9,917 nucleotides of DNA from Bacillota bacterium (GTDB lineage: Bacteria > Bacillota > Clostridia > Oscillospirales > Ruminococcaceae): assembly GCA_023451415.1 (NCBI GenBank), contig JAEXZK010000062.1:1-9917 (forward strand). The letters are read 5' to 3'. Numbering within the stretch: the stretch's first letter is position 1; each line of letters begins with the position of its first letter. This document shows positions 1 to 5,883 of this stretch, one piece after another. The position numbers were made by a program, and so were the translations under genes. The notes beneath the pieces are model-generated. The model was not told where the DNA came from. It saw only the letters and a program-made list of their open reading frames with translations, and searched no databases.

Positions 1-6
1 TGGCCA

Positions 7-56
7 TTTTGCTATGCTTTTGCATAGCAAAAAAGACCGCATCTGCGGTCTTTTTT
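7..56. terminator. Bidirectional intrinsic terminator (two adjacent hairpins)
   Basis: Two perfect hairpins sit back to back. Positions 7-17 pair with 22-32 (11 bp, TTTT loop), and GACCGCA at 35-41 pairs with TGCGGTC at 44-50. The second stem has an A run on its left and seven T's on its right, so it reads as an intrinsic terminator on both strands. It lies directly after the der stop at 65-67, so it should end the leftward der transcript. It probably also ends a convergent rightward gene that lies outside the window. Confidence 0.85.
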
Positions 57-64
57 TATTCGAT

Positions 65-1384
65 TCAGTCCCCCCGCTCCCGCACCACCATGCGGATGGG
101 GGTGCCGTCCATGGCAAACTGCTCCCGGATCTGGTTTTCCAGATTCCGCTGGTAGGAGAAGTGGAACAGCTCCGCCTTGTTGCAGAAGCAGACAAAGGTG
201 GGGGGACGGGTGGCGGCCTGGGTCATGTAGTAGATCTTCAGCCGCTTGCCCTTGTCCGAGGGAGGCTGGACCCGGGCCGTGGCATAGGCCAGCAGGTCGT
301 TGAGGCGGCCGGTGGAGATGCGCAGGGAGTTCTTCTCATTGACCAGGTTGATCAGCTCAAAGAGCTTGTCCACCCGCTGGCCCGTGAGGGCGGAGAGGAA
401 GACAAAGGGGACGTAGGACATAAAGGAGAAGTCCACCTCCAGCTTCTGCCGGAACTCCTGCATGGTGCGGCCGTCCTTTTCCACCGCGTCCCACTTGTTG
501 ACAGCCACCACACAGGCCTTGCCCTGCTCGTGGGCATAGCCCGCGATCTTGCTGTCCTGCTCGGTAAAGCCCTCGGTGGCATCGATGACAATAACCGCCA
601 CGTCGGCGCGGTCCACCGCCATATAGGCCCTCAGGACGCTGTACCGCTCGATGTTCTCCTCCACCCTGCTTTTGCGGCGGATGCCGGCGGTGTCAATAAA
701 GACATACTTGCCAAAGGGGTTTTCCACCGTGGTGTCGGTGCTGTCCCGGGTGGTGCCCGCCATGTTGGAGACGATGACCCGCTCCTCCCCGGCAATGCGG
801 TTGATCAGGGAGCTTTTGCCCACGTTGGGCTTGCCGATGACCGCCACCTTGATATATTCGTCGGAATAGTCGTCCTCCCGGTCAAAGTCCAGATGCTCAA
901 AGCAGGCGTCCAGCAGCTCGCCGGTGCCGTGACCGTGGACCGAGGAAACGGCGATGGGGTCGCCCAGCCCCAGGTTGTAGAATTCGTAGAAATCGGGGGG
1001 CACGTCACCGATGCGGTCGCACTTGTTGACGCAGAGGACTACCGGCTTGCCGCTGCGCAGCAGCAGGGCGGCGATGTCGCTGTCGTTGGCGGTGACGCCC
1101 GCCCGCAGGTCGGTGACCATGATGATGACGTCGGCGCTGTCGATGGCGATCTGGGCCTGGGCCCGCATCTTGGCCAGGATCAGGTCGTCGGTCTTGGGCT
1201 CGATGCCGCCGGTGTCCACAAGCATGAACTCCTTGCTCCGCCTCTCGCAGGGGGCGTAGATGCGGTCCCGGGTGACACCGGGGGTGTCCTCCACAATGGC
1301 CAGCCGCTGGCCGATGAGCTTGTTAAAGAGGGTGGATTTGCCCACATTGGGCCTGCCCACCACCGCGATAAGAGGCTTTGCCAC
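65..1384 (-). CDS. der: Ribosome biogenesis GTPase Der (EngA)
   Basis: Der is an essential double GTPase that binds the 50S subunit and acts in its late assembly in the cytoplasm. The 439 residues match the usual family length. The first G domain shows GRPNVGKS (residues 10-17), DTGG (57-60) and NKCD (120-123). The second shows GKPNVGKS (184-191), DTAG (231-234) and NKWD (296-299). The remainder, from about 350, fits the KH-like RNA-binding domain. The start codon is GTG, with AAAGGAG at 1394-1400 on the minus strand, 9 nt upstream. It is the last gene of the leftward block, 138 bp after the DUF512 protein, and ends just before the terminator at the window edge. No key motif is missing, so the identification is firm. 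Confidence 0.97.
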   Translation of the reverse strand: MAKPLIAVVGRPNVGKSTLFNKLIGQRLAIVEDTPGVTRDRIYAPCERRSKEFMLVDTGGIEPKTDDLILAKMRAQAQIAIDSADVIIMVTDLRAGVTANDSDIAALLLRSGKPVVLCVNKCDRIGDVPPDFYEFYNLGLGDPIAVSSVHGHGTGELLDACFEHLDFDREDDYSDEYIKVAVIGKPNVGKSSLINRIAGEERVIVSNMAGTTRDSTDTTVENPFGKYVFIDTAGIRRKSRVEENIERYSVLRAYMAVDRADVAVIVIDATEGFTEQDSKIAGYAHEQGKACVVAVNKWDAVEKDGRTMQEFRQKLEVDFSFMSYVPFVFLSALTGQRVDKLFELINLVNEKNSLRISTGRLNDLLAYATARVQPPSDKGKRLKIYYMTQAATRPPTFVCFCNKAELFHFSYQRNLENQIREQFAMDGTPIRMVVRERGD

Positions 1385-1463
1385 AGGCGCTCGCTCCTTT
1401 CTTGATATGTTGATGCCCCATCCGCCCCGGGGAAAAGGGCCCGGGGGCGCAGGGGGGATTAAA

Positions 1464-1494
1464 GGGGGCCGGGATATTGAGAGGCGCGGCCCCC
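1464..1494 (-). other. GC-rich hairpin in the DUF512-der gap
   Basis: An 8-bp perfect stem (GGGGGCCG/CGGCCCCC) with a 15-nt loop lies in the 138-bp spacer read before der. Only a weak TTTAAT follows on the minus strand. It could be a partial terminator, an RNA-processing or stability element, or chance in GC-rich DNA. A second imperfect stem nearer the der start is described in the findings. Confidence 0.35.
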
Positions 1495-1522
1495 AAAAGG
1501 CCGGGACACCGGTTCCGGAAGG

Positions 1523-2833
1523 TCATCCCTCCCGGCCCAGCATGGCGTCCAGCAGGCAGAAGCCGTCCACGTCGTGGACCCGGACGGGGACGCCCAGGGC
1601 CTCCTCCAGCTGGGGGATGGTGCTGTCGTCCAGGAAGCGGTCCTTCTCATGGCGGAGCATCACCGAGGGCAGAAGGAGGGCCTCTCCCAGGTCCCTGCCC
1701 CGCAGCTCCGCGGCGATGTCCCCGCCGCAGATGAGGCCGCTGACGGTGACGGTGGGGCCGAAAAGCCGGTTGGGGATGGCAAAGGCCTGTACCTGGAGGC
1801 CGGGGAACTTCTCCGCCGCCGCGTCGGCCAGCTCCCGCATCAGGGGCTGGGCGGCAGCGCCGGAAGCGATGGACACCCGGCGGGGGAGGCTGTCCCCCTC
1901 CTCCAGGGCCAGGGCGCTGTGGAACTCGTCCTTCAGCAGGGCCCACAGGCCAACGCCATTGTCCAGCTGGGGGTAGTCCTCATAGTACTCGGGGCCGGGG
2001 ATAGGCCGTCCGGCCTGGAGGAACAGCTCGTCCGAGGCAAAAGCGATGCGGCTGCCGTGCCGGCGGAGCATCTCCTGGCCAAACTCCTCGGCGATGTCCA
2101 GGCAGGCGGCGGCCTCCTCCCGGGTCATGACCCGCAGGGGGTAGAGGCCCTCCCGGTGCCTGGTGAGGCCCACCGGCACCAGGGCGATGCTCTGGACCCC
2201 CGGGGCCAGCTCCCCCAGGTCCCGCAGGCTGCGGCGCAGCTCTTCCCCATCGTTGAGGCCGGGGCAGAGTACCAGCTGGGTGTTGAGCTTGATCCCCGCC
2301 TCCACCAGCATGGGCAGATACCGCAGGGAGGGCCCCGACTGGGGGTTCTTCATCATCAGCTCCCGGAGCTGGGGGTTGGTGGTGTGCACCGAGACGTTGA
2401 TGGGGCTGATGTGCATCTTGATGATGCGGCGGATCTCCTCCTCGGAGACGTTGGTCAGGGTGACGTAGCTGCCGAAGAGGAAAGACATCCGGCTGTCGTC
2501 GTCCTTGAAGTACAGGGTCTCCCGCAGCCCCGGGGGCAGCTGGTCCACAAAGCAGAAGATGCATTTGTTTTTGCAGTGGTGCTGCCGGTCCATGAGATAG
2601 GTGTCAAACTCCAGGCCCAGGTCGTCGTACTGGCCCTTGCGGATCTTGAGGAACCGGGTCTCCCCTTCCCCGCCGCGCAGCTCCAGCTCCAGCCGGGGCT
2701 CGGTCATGTAGAAGCGGTAGTCCAGCACGTCCTGGACGGGGTTGCCGCTGATGGACACAAGGGTTTCCCCCGGATGGACGCCCGCCCGGCTGGCCGGGGA
2801 GCCTTCGTCCACGCTTTTGATGAGCACCGCCAT
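1523..2833 (-). CDS. PDZ / radical SAM / DUF512 Fe-S protein
   Basis: This 436-residue protein belongs to the DUF512 family (COG1625-type Fe-S oxidoreductases related to NifB/MoaA). The biochemical reaction of the family is not known to me. Residues 1 to about 65 look like a PDZ domain (GSPASRAGVHPGE followed by a VSISG strand). A CX3CX2C radical-SAM cluster motif follows at C87, C91 and C94. The C-terminal half carries the DUF512 signature around NRLFGPTVTVSGL. The frame stays open 30 codons upstream of residue 1. I chose the ATG at 2831-2833 because a GGAAAGGAGG ribosome binding site lies 9 nt upstream, the protein then starts at the PDZ fold, and the longer version would run through the rpmF terminator. 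It lies between rpmF and der, a neighbourhood common in clostridia, which hints at a translation or ribosome-related role (inference). Confidence 0.92.
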   Translation of the reverse strand: MAVLIKSVDEGSPASRAGVHPGETLVSISGNPVQDVLDYRFYMTEPRLELELRGGEGETRFLKIRKGQYDDLGLEFDTYLMDRQHHCKNKCIFCFVDQLPPGLRETLYFKDDDSRMSFLFGSYVTLTNVSEEEIRRIIKMHISPINVSVHTTNPQLRELMMKNPQSGPSLRYLPMLVEAGIKLNTQLVLCPGLNDGEELRRSLRDLGELAPGVQSIALVPVGLTRHREGLYPLRVMTREEAAACLDIAEEFGQEMLRRHGSRIAFASDELFLQAGRPIPGPEYYEDYPQLDNGVGLWALLKDEFHSALALEEGDSLPRRVSIASGAAAQPLMRELADAAAEKFPGLQVQAFAIPNRLFGPTVTVSGLICGGDIAAELRGRDLGEALLLPSVMLRHEKDRFLDDSTIPQLEEALGVPVRVHDVDGFCLLDAMLGREG

Positions 2834-2888
2834 GGGGGCGCGCCTCCTTTCCGGAAAGGCTCCTTGGTTAGCCTTCCCGTTTTGCCTC

Positions 2889-2920
2889 AAAAAAACAGAG
2901 GAGGACTTGGCATCCTCCTC
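2889..2920 (-). terminator. Intrinsic terminator after rpmF
   Basis: Read leftward, GAGGAGGA pairs with TCCTCCTC (8 bp, 7-nt loop), and TG plus seven T's follow. It starts about 15 nt after the rpmF stop. It should end or attenuate the yceD-rpmF transcript before the DUF512 gene. Confidence 0.85.
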
Positions 2921-2934
2921 CACTTTCGGTTTCC

Positions 2935-3120
2935 TTATTCCGCCTCGACCTTGACGACCTCACGGCCCTTGTAGTAACCGCAGTTACCGCAAACGCGGTG
3001 GGGAAGCTTCAGCTCGCCGCACTGGGTGCACTTGCAGAAGTTGGGCACAGGCAGTTTCCAGACATTGGAACGTCTGCTGTTTTTCCGGGCTTTGGAGCTT
3101 TTTCTCTTGGGTACCGCCAT
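2935..3120 (-). CDS. rpmF: 50S ribosomal protein bL32
   Basis: This 61-residue basic protein starts [13 protein letters not shown], the classic bL32 N-terminus. It carries a four-cysteine zinc ribbon (C31, C34, C44, C47), which is the zinc-binding rather than the cysteine-free paralogue form. It is a structural protein of the large ribosomal subunit. A strong AAGGAGGTG site ends 8 nt before the ATG. It lies 26 bp after the yceD-type gene, the conserved yceD-rpmF pair, and is followed at once by a terminator. Identification is essentially certain. Confidence 0.98.
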   Translation of the reverse strand: MAVPKRKSSKARKNSRRSNVWKLPVPNFCKCTQCGELKLPHRVCGNCGYYKGREVVKVEAE

Positions 3121-3146
3121 CTTTCAGCACCTCCTTAACTTGATCC

Positions 3147-3650
3147 TTATTCATCTTCTTCAAAGAACTTGTTCAGGGCTTCCAGCCGTGGATCCCCGCC
3201 GTCGGTCCGGCATCCGCAGTCCGCTTGATTGCGGTCGCACCCGCAGACGGGGCAAAGACCCTTGCAGTCTTCCCGGCACAGGAACTTGGTGGGCAACTCC
3301 AGGAGGATGTCGTTGGTAGCGAGCTCATCAAGCTCGACGATCCCTTCCGGCGCCACCACATAATCGTCGTCGTCCTCATTCTGGAGAGAACGGACCACGG
3401 TGTGGGTGCTGTGCTGGGTGATCTGTTTGGCAAAAGGGGTCAGGCAGCGGTCGCAGGTGAGGGACAGGGTGAACCAGTAGGCGCAGTCGAGTGAAACCAC
3501 GCCGGCCCGGTTGCAGGCCTTGGCCATCATCCGTACGGGCTCTTTGAAAGGGGCCACGCCCCGGTATCTGAAGCTGCGAAGGTCCACATCTTCCGTTACC
3601 ACATCGGATTCTCCCTCGCGGTCCAGCACCTTGCTCAGATCGAATTTCAA
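3147..3650 (-). CDS. YceD family protein (DUF177)
   Basis: A 167-residue DUF177/YceD protein. The family is nearly always encoded just before rpmF and is linked to 23S rRNA or 50S maturation, though its exact activity in Firmicutes is unsettled. Visible features are a CX2C pair in the middle (C66, C69) and a cysteine-rich C-terminal segment from C125 (LCREDCKGLCPVCG, then more cysteines to C147), probably metal-binding. An acidic stretch (EDDDDY) lies at about 92-97. The start is a TTG codon, with GGAGG at 3658-3662 on the minus strand 7 nt upstream. I see no better start in frame. It is the first gene after the strong leftward promoter, with a structured leader of about 95 nt in between. Confidence 0.93.
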   Translation of the reverse strand: MKFDLSKVLDREGESDVVTEDVDLRSFRYRGVAPFKEPVRMMAKACNRAGVVSLDCAYWFTLSLTCDRCLTPFAKQITQHSTHTVVRSLQNEDDDDYVVAPEGIVELDELATNDILLELPTKFLCREDCKGLCPVCGCDRNQADCGCRTDGGDPRLEALNKFFEEDE

Positions 3651-3679
3651 AGTATCGCCTCCATCCGTCCGACAGAGAC

Positions 3680-3722
3680 AGTACGCCGCCGGCTTTTGTC
3701 CAGAAACGTCCCGGGGCGTACT
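3680..3722 (-). promoter_or_regulatory. Leader hairpin in the yceD-rpmF 5' UTR
   Basis: AGTACGCC (3680-3687) is the exact inverted complement of GGCGTACT (3715-3722). After a one-base bulge, CCGG (3689-3692) pairs with CCGG (3711-3714). This gives a 12-bp stem with a loop of about 18 nt. It lies wholly between the predicted transcription start (near 3746) and the Shine-Dalgarno (3658-3662). It has no T run, so it is not a simple terminator. Many ribosomal-protein operons are feedback-regulated through leader structures; that role here is inference. Confidence 0.5.
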
Positions 3723-3752
3723 AACCCCTTGGGCGCAACTGTCACGGAGAAT

Positions 3753-3781
3753 ATTATATAGTGCCGCAGTCCCTTTGTCAA
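3753..3781 (-). promoter_or_regulatory. Sigma-A promoter for yceD-rpmF
   Basis: On the minus strand a perfect TTGACA (3776-3781) is followed by a 17-nt spacer and a perfect TATAAT (3753-3758). This is a full-consensus housekeeping promoter with the start site expected near 3746, fitting high expression of a ribosomal protein operon. Confidence 0.9.
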
Positions 3782-3850
3782 GGGCTTATCCAAGGTTTTA
3801 TGCGGGTTTTCGCCCTCTCTGGGCCGCGGCGGGGGAAATGATGCGTCTCA

Positions 3851-3880
3851 TTGACAGCATTGCCGGAAAAGGGGTAGAAT
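3851..3880 (+). promoter_or_regulatory. Promoter for the DUF368-LCP unit
   Basis: TTGACA (3851-3856), an 18-nt spacer and TAGAAT (3875-3880) form a good sigma-A promoter, with a start near 3887 and a leader of about 54 nt. It diverges from the yceD promoter. The 69 bp between the two -35 boxes show no clear operator. Confidence 0.75.
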
Positions 3881-3940
3881 ATAACGAAATTATGGCATTG
3901 TGGCAAAATTGCGGCGGATGAAGGAAAGGCGGGCAAGGCG

Positions 3941-5812
3941 ATGAAGGAGTTTGGGATCGGGATGGTTTTGGGGCTGTCCAACATCATCCCGGGGGTAAGC
4001 GGCGGCACCATGGCGGTGGTCTTTGGCATATACGACCGCCTGATCCGTTTGATCAGTGATTTTGGGACGCAGATCAAAAAGGACTGGCTTTTCCTTCTCA
4101 AACTTCTGGCCGGGGGCCTGGCCGGAGTCCTCCTGTTCAGCCGACTCATGGTTTTTCTGCTCGACAGCTGCCCTGTGGCCGTCAATTACTTTTTTATCGG
4201 CATCATCATCGGCAGTCTCCCCCCGATCGGGAGGAAGGTCCGGGGGGCCCCAAAGGGCCCGGCGGCGGTCATATCCTTCCTCCTTCCGCTGCTGGCCATG
4301 ACCGCCATGGCCCTGGGGACGGTCCAGGAGGACGCCACGGTCTACATCACCCGCCTGACGGCGGCGGCCTTTCTCCAAATGCTTTTTTACGGCGTTGTGG
4401 CGTCGGGGTGCATGATGATCCCGGGCATCAGCGGGTCCTTTATGATGGTCCTTTTGAAGGCGTATCCCTCCATTATGGCGGCGCTGGCCGGGCTGAACCT
4501 GCCAGTCCTCCTCCCCTTCGGGCTTGGTCTGATCCTGGGGCTCCTGCTCTGCGCCAGGCTGATTCGCTGGGTCATGGAGCGCTATGCCCCCTGCGCCTAT
4601 GCCGGGATACTGGGATTCATGCTGGGGTCCGTTTTCTCCATCTGGCCGGGGCTGGGAGGGCTCCTGCCATGGGCGGCGCTGGCTGCGGGCGTGCTGCTCA
4701 TCGGCCCTTTCAACCGGCTCTCGCGGCAGATCCGTGATTGCAGGTGCGGGCAGCGGCCCCGGGAGCCGGCCCCGGGGCCCCTTCTTTTTCTCCAAGGTGT
4801 TTCAAGCCCCGGACCGCCGTCCATACTAAACGGGAAGACACGCTCAAGAGAGAAAGGGGGACGGCACATGCGGCGCCAGACCAAACACGCCCTAGCCGCC
4901 TTCGGCAAATCCTTTGGCATCACCCTGCTGGCCATGGGGGTGGTGCTGGCAACCATCTGTTTTGCATTTTATACCAGGGCGCGCCGGCCCCAGGACCCCC
5001 AGGAAGAACTCCCCACCGCCTATCTTCCCCGGGATGAGGACCGCCTCAGCATCTTTATCGCCGGGGCGGAGGACGGGGTAACCCCTCCCGACGTCTATCT
5101 GCTCATGGGCTTCCTCCCCGACAAGGGGCGGATCGCCCTCTGCCTCCTCCCCCCCGCCACCTATGTGGAATACGGAGGCGAAGCCTCCACCCTGGGGAGC
5201 CTTTACCAGAGGGGGGGCTCCCGGTATGCCCAGCAGGCCCTGGCGGGATACCTGGGGATCCCCCTGGACCGGTGGGCCAAGGTGGAGGTGGAAGAGCTGA
5301 GCCGGATGATGAACATGACCGGGCTGATGGACTATTATCTGCCGGTGGACCTGAACGCCCAGCTCCACGGCCGCACGGTGGTGATGCCCAAGGGCAATTA
5401 CCAGCTGGACGGCCGCAAGGCGGCGGATATCCTGGCCTATCCCGCCTACAAGGGCGGCGAGGTGGAGCGGAGCGACAGAGGGGCGCTGCTCCTTTCCCAG
5501 CTGGTGGGAGAAAACCTGCCCGCCTTCCTCACCGACGTGGGGGACGCCCTGATACAGACCGTCCTGGACACGGTGGATACCGACCTGTCCTGGAAAGATT
5601 ATGAGGAGCGGAAGTCGGCCATGGTGTTCCTGGCCAAGCTGGACCTCCCCGCCACGGCCGTGGTGTACATCGACGGCAGCTCCAGCCGGGACAGGGGTGT
5701 GTTTTATCTCAGCCCCGGCTGCATCAGCCGCATTCAGGAGATGTATGGAGCACCGGGCGGCGGGCAGCCGGCCGGAGAGCCCTCCCCCGCCTCCATCCTG
5801 GCGGGAGGATAA
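3941..5812 (+). CDS. DUF368 (PopT-type) membrane protein continuous with an LCP-like domain
   Basis: This is one open frame of 623 codons. Residues 1 to about 263 form a complete DUF368 protein: many hydrophobic segments and the internally repeated family motif, NIIPGVSGGTMA at 14-25 and MMIPGISGSFMM at 158-169. DUF368 proteins (PopT) translocate undecaprenyl phosphate back across the membrane. Residues 264-309 are a basic, low-complexity linker that does not look like either domain. From 310 there is a single membrane anchor and an LCP-like extracytoplasmic domain. The ATG at 3941 matches the usual DUF368 N-terminus; AAGGAAAGG at 3921-3929 is the likely ribosome binding site. Because DUF368 proteins normally end near residue 265 to 280, and the linker DNA holds a terminator-like hairpin and a new ribosome binding site, this may really be two genes. 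The frame itself is certain; a single polypeptide is not. Confidence 0.75.
   Translation: MKEFGIGMVLGLSNIIPGVSGGTMAVVFGIYDRLIRLISDFGTQIKKDWLFLLKLLAGGLAGVLLFSRLMVFLLDSCPVAVNYFFIGIIIGSLPPIGRKVRGAPKGPAAVISFLLPLLAMTAMALGTVQEDATVYITRLTAAAFLQMLFYGVVASGCMMIPGISGSFMMVLLKAYPSIMAALAGLNLPVLLPFGLGLILGLLLCARLIRWVMERYAPCAYAGILGFMLGSVFSIWPGLGGLLPWAALAAGVLLIGPFNRLSRQIRDCRCGQRPREPAPGPLLFLQGVSSPGPPSILNGKTRSREKGGRHMRRQTKHALAAFGKSFGITLLAMGVVLATICFAFYTRARRPQDPQEELPTAYLPRDEDRLSIFIAGAEDGVTPPDVYLLMGFLPDKGRIALCLLPPATYVEYGGEASTLGSLYQRGGSRYAQQALAGYLGIPLDRWAKVEVEELSRMMNMTGLMDYYLPVDLNAQLHGRTVVMPKGNYQLDGRKAADILAYPAYKGGEVERSDRGALLLSQLVGENLPAFLTDVGDALIQTVLDTVDTDLSWKDYEERKSAMVFLAKLDLPATAVVYIDGSSSRDRGVFYLSPGCISRIQEMYGAPGGGQPAGEPSPASILAGG
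4755..4789 (+). terminator. Terminator-like hairpin inside the DUF368-LCP frame
   Basis: GGCCCCGGG (4755-4763) pairs with CCCGGGGCC (4771-4779), a 9-bp all-GC stem with a 7-nt loop. It is followed by CC and the T-rich tract TTCTTTTT. It falls exactly where the DUF368 domain has ended and before the LCP-like anchor, the place of an intergenic terminator. In the present frame it is translated as part of the linker. Confidence 0.55.
4868..5812 (+). CDS. LCP-like (LytR-CpsA-Psr) membrane-anchored protein, internal start
   Basis: This is the alternative start for the second half of the frame, giving 314 residues. AAAGGGGG lies about 7 nt before the ATG at 4868. The product begins MRRQTKH, then has one hydrophobic anchor (about 15-36), which is the type II topology of LCP proteins. 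The body follows the LCP plan: PDVYLLM, a 'LPPATYV' strand where the family has IPRDT, LGIPLDRWAKVEVEEL, a QLDGRKAADIL helix and ERSDRGALL. LCP enzymes attach glycopolymers from undecaprenyl-pyrophosphate carriers to peptidoglycan. Here the first family arginine is a proline and the arginine and aspartate of IPRDT are lost, so the domain may be non-catalytic or divergent. The proline- and glycine-rich tail is unstructured. The leftward ktrB terminator lies just beyond the stop. Confidence 0.6.
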   Translation: MRRQTKHALAAFGKSFGITLLAMGVVLATICFAFYTRARRPQDPQEELPTAYLPRDEDRLSIFIAGAEDGVTPPDVYLLMGFLPDKGRIALCLLPPATYVEYGGEASTLGSLYQRGGSRYAQQALAGYLGIPLDRWAKVEVEELSRMMNMTGLMDYYLPVDLNAQLHGRTVVMPKGNYQLDGRKAADILAYPAYKGGEVERSDRGALLLSQLVGENLPAFLTDVGDALIQTVLDTVDTDLSWKDYEERKSAMVFLAKLDLPATAVVYIDGSSSRDRGVFYLSPGCISRIQEMYGAPGGGQPAGEPSPASILAGG

Positions 5813-5851
5813 AAAGCGAAAAAGCAGGAGGAGAGCCCTTGGCTCTCCTCC
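5811..5851 (-). terminator. Terminator of the nudix-ktrB transcript
   Basis: GGAGGAGAGCC (5827-5837) and GGCTCTCCTCC (5841-5851) form a perfect 11-bp stem with a 3-nt loop. Read leftward it is followed by GC, five T's, CGC and five more T's, so it terminates the ktrB transcript. Read rightward there is no T run, so termination of the convergent DUF368-LCP transcript is less certain. Confidence 0.85.
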
Positions 5852-5883
5852 CGCCAAACATTACCGGCACAATGGGAAGGATA

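Noticed and set aside
14..1405. Long plus-strand frames opposite der, DUF512 and ktrB
   Set aside because: They are antisense shadows caused by high GC and codon bias. They show histidine-, glycine- and valine-rich nonsense composition, no domain and no ribosome binding site, while the opposite strand encodes clear families.
2834..2923. A 30-residue N-terminal extension of the DUF512 protein
   Set aside because: It would translate through the rpmF terminator, has no ribosome binding site, and precedes a canonical PDZ start with an ideal Shine-Dalgarno.
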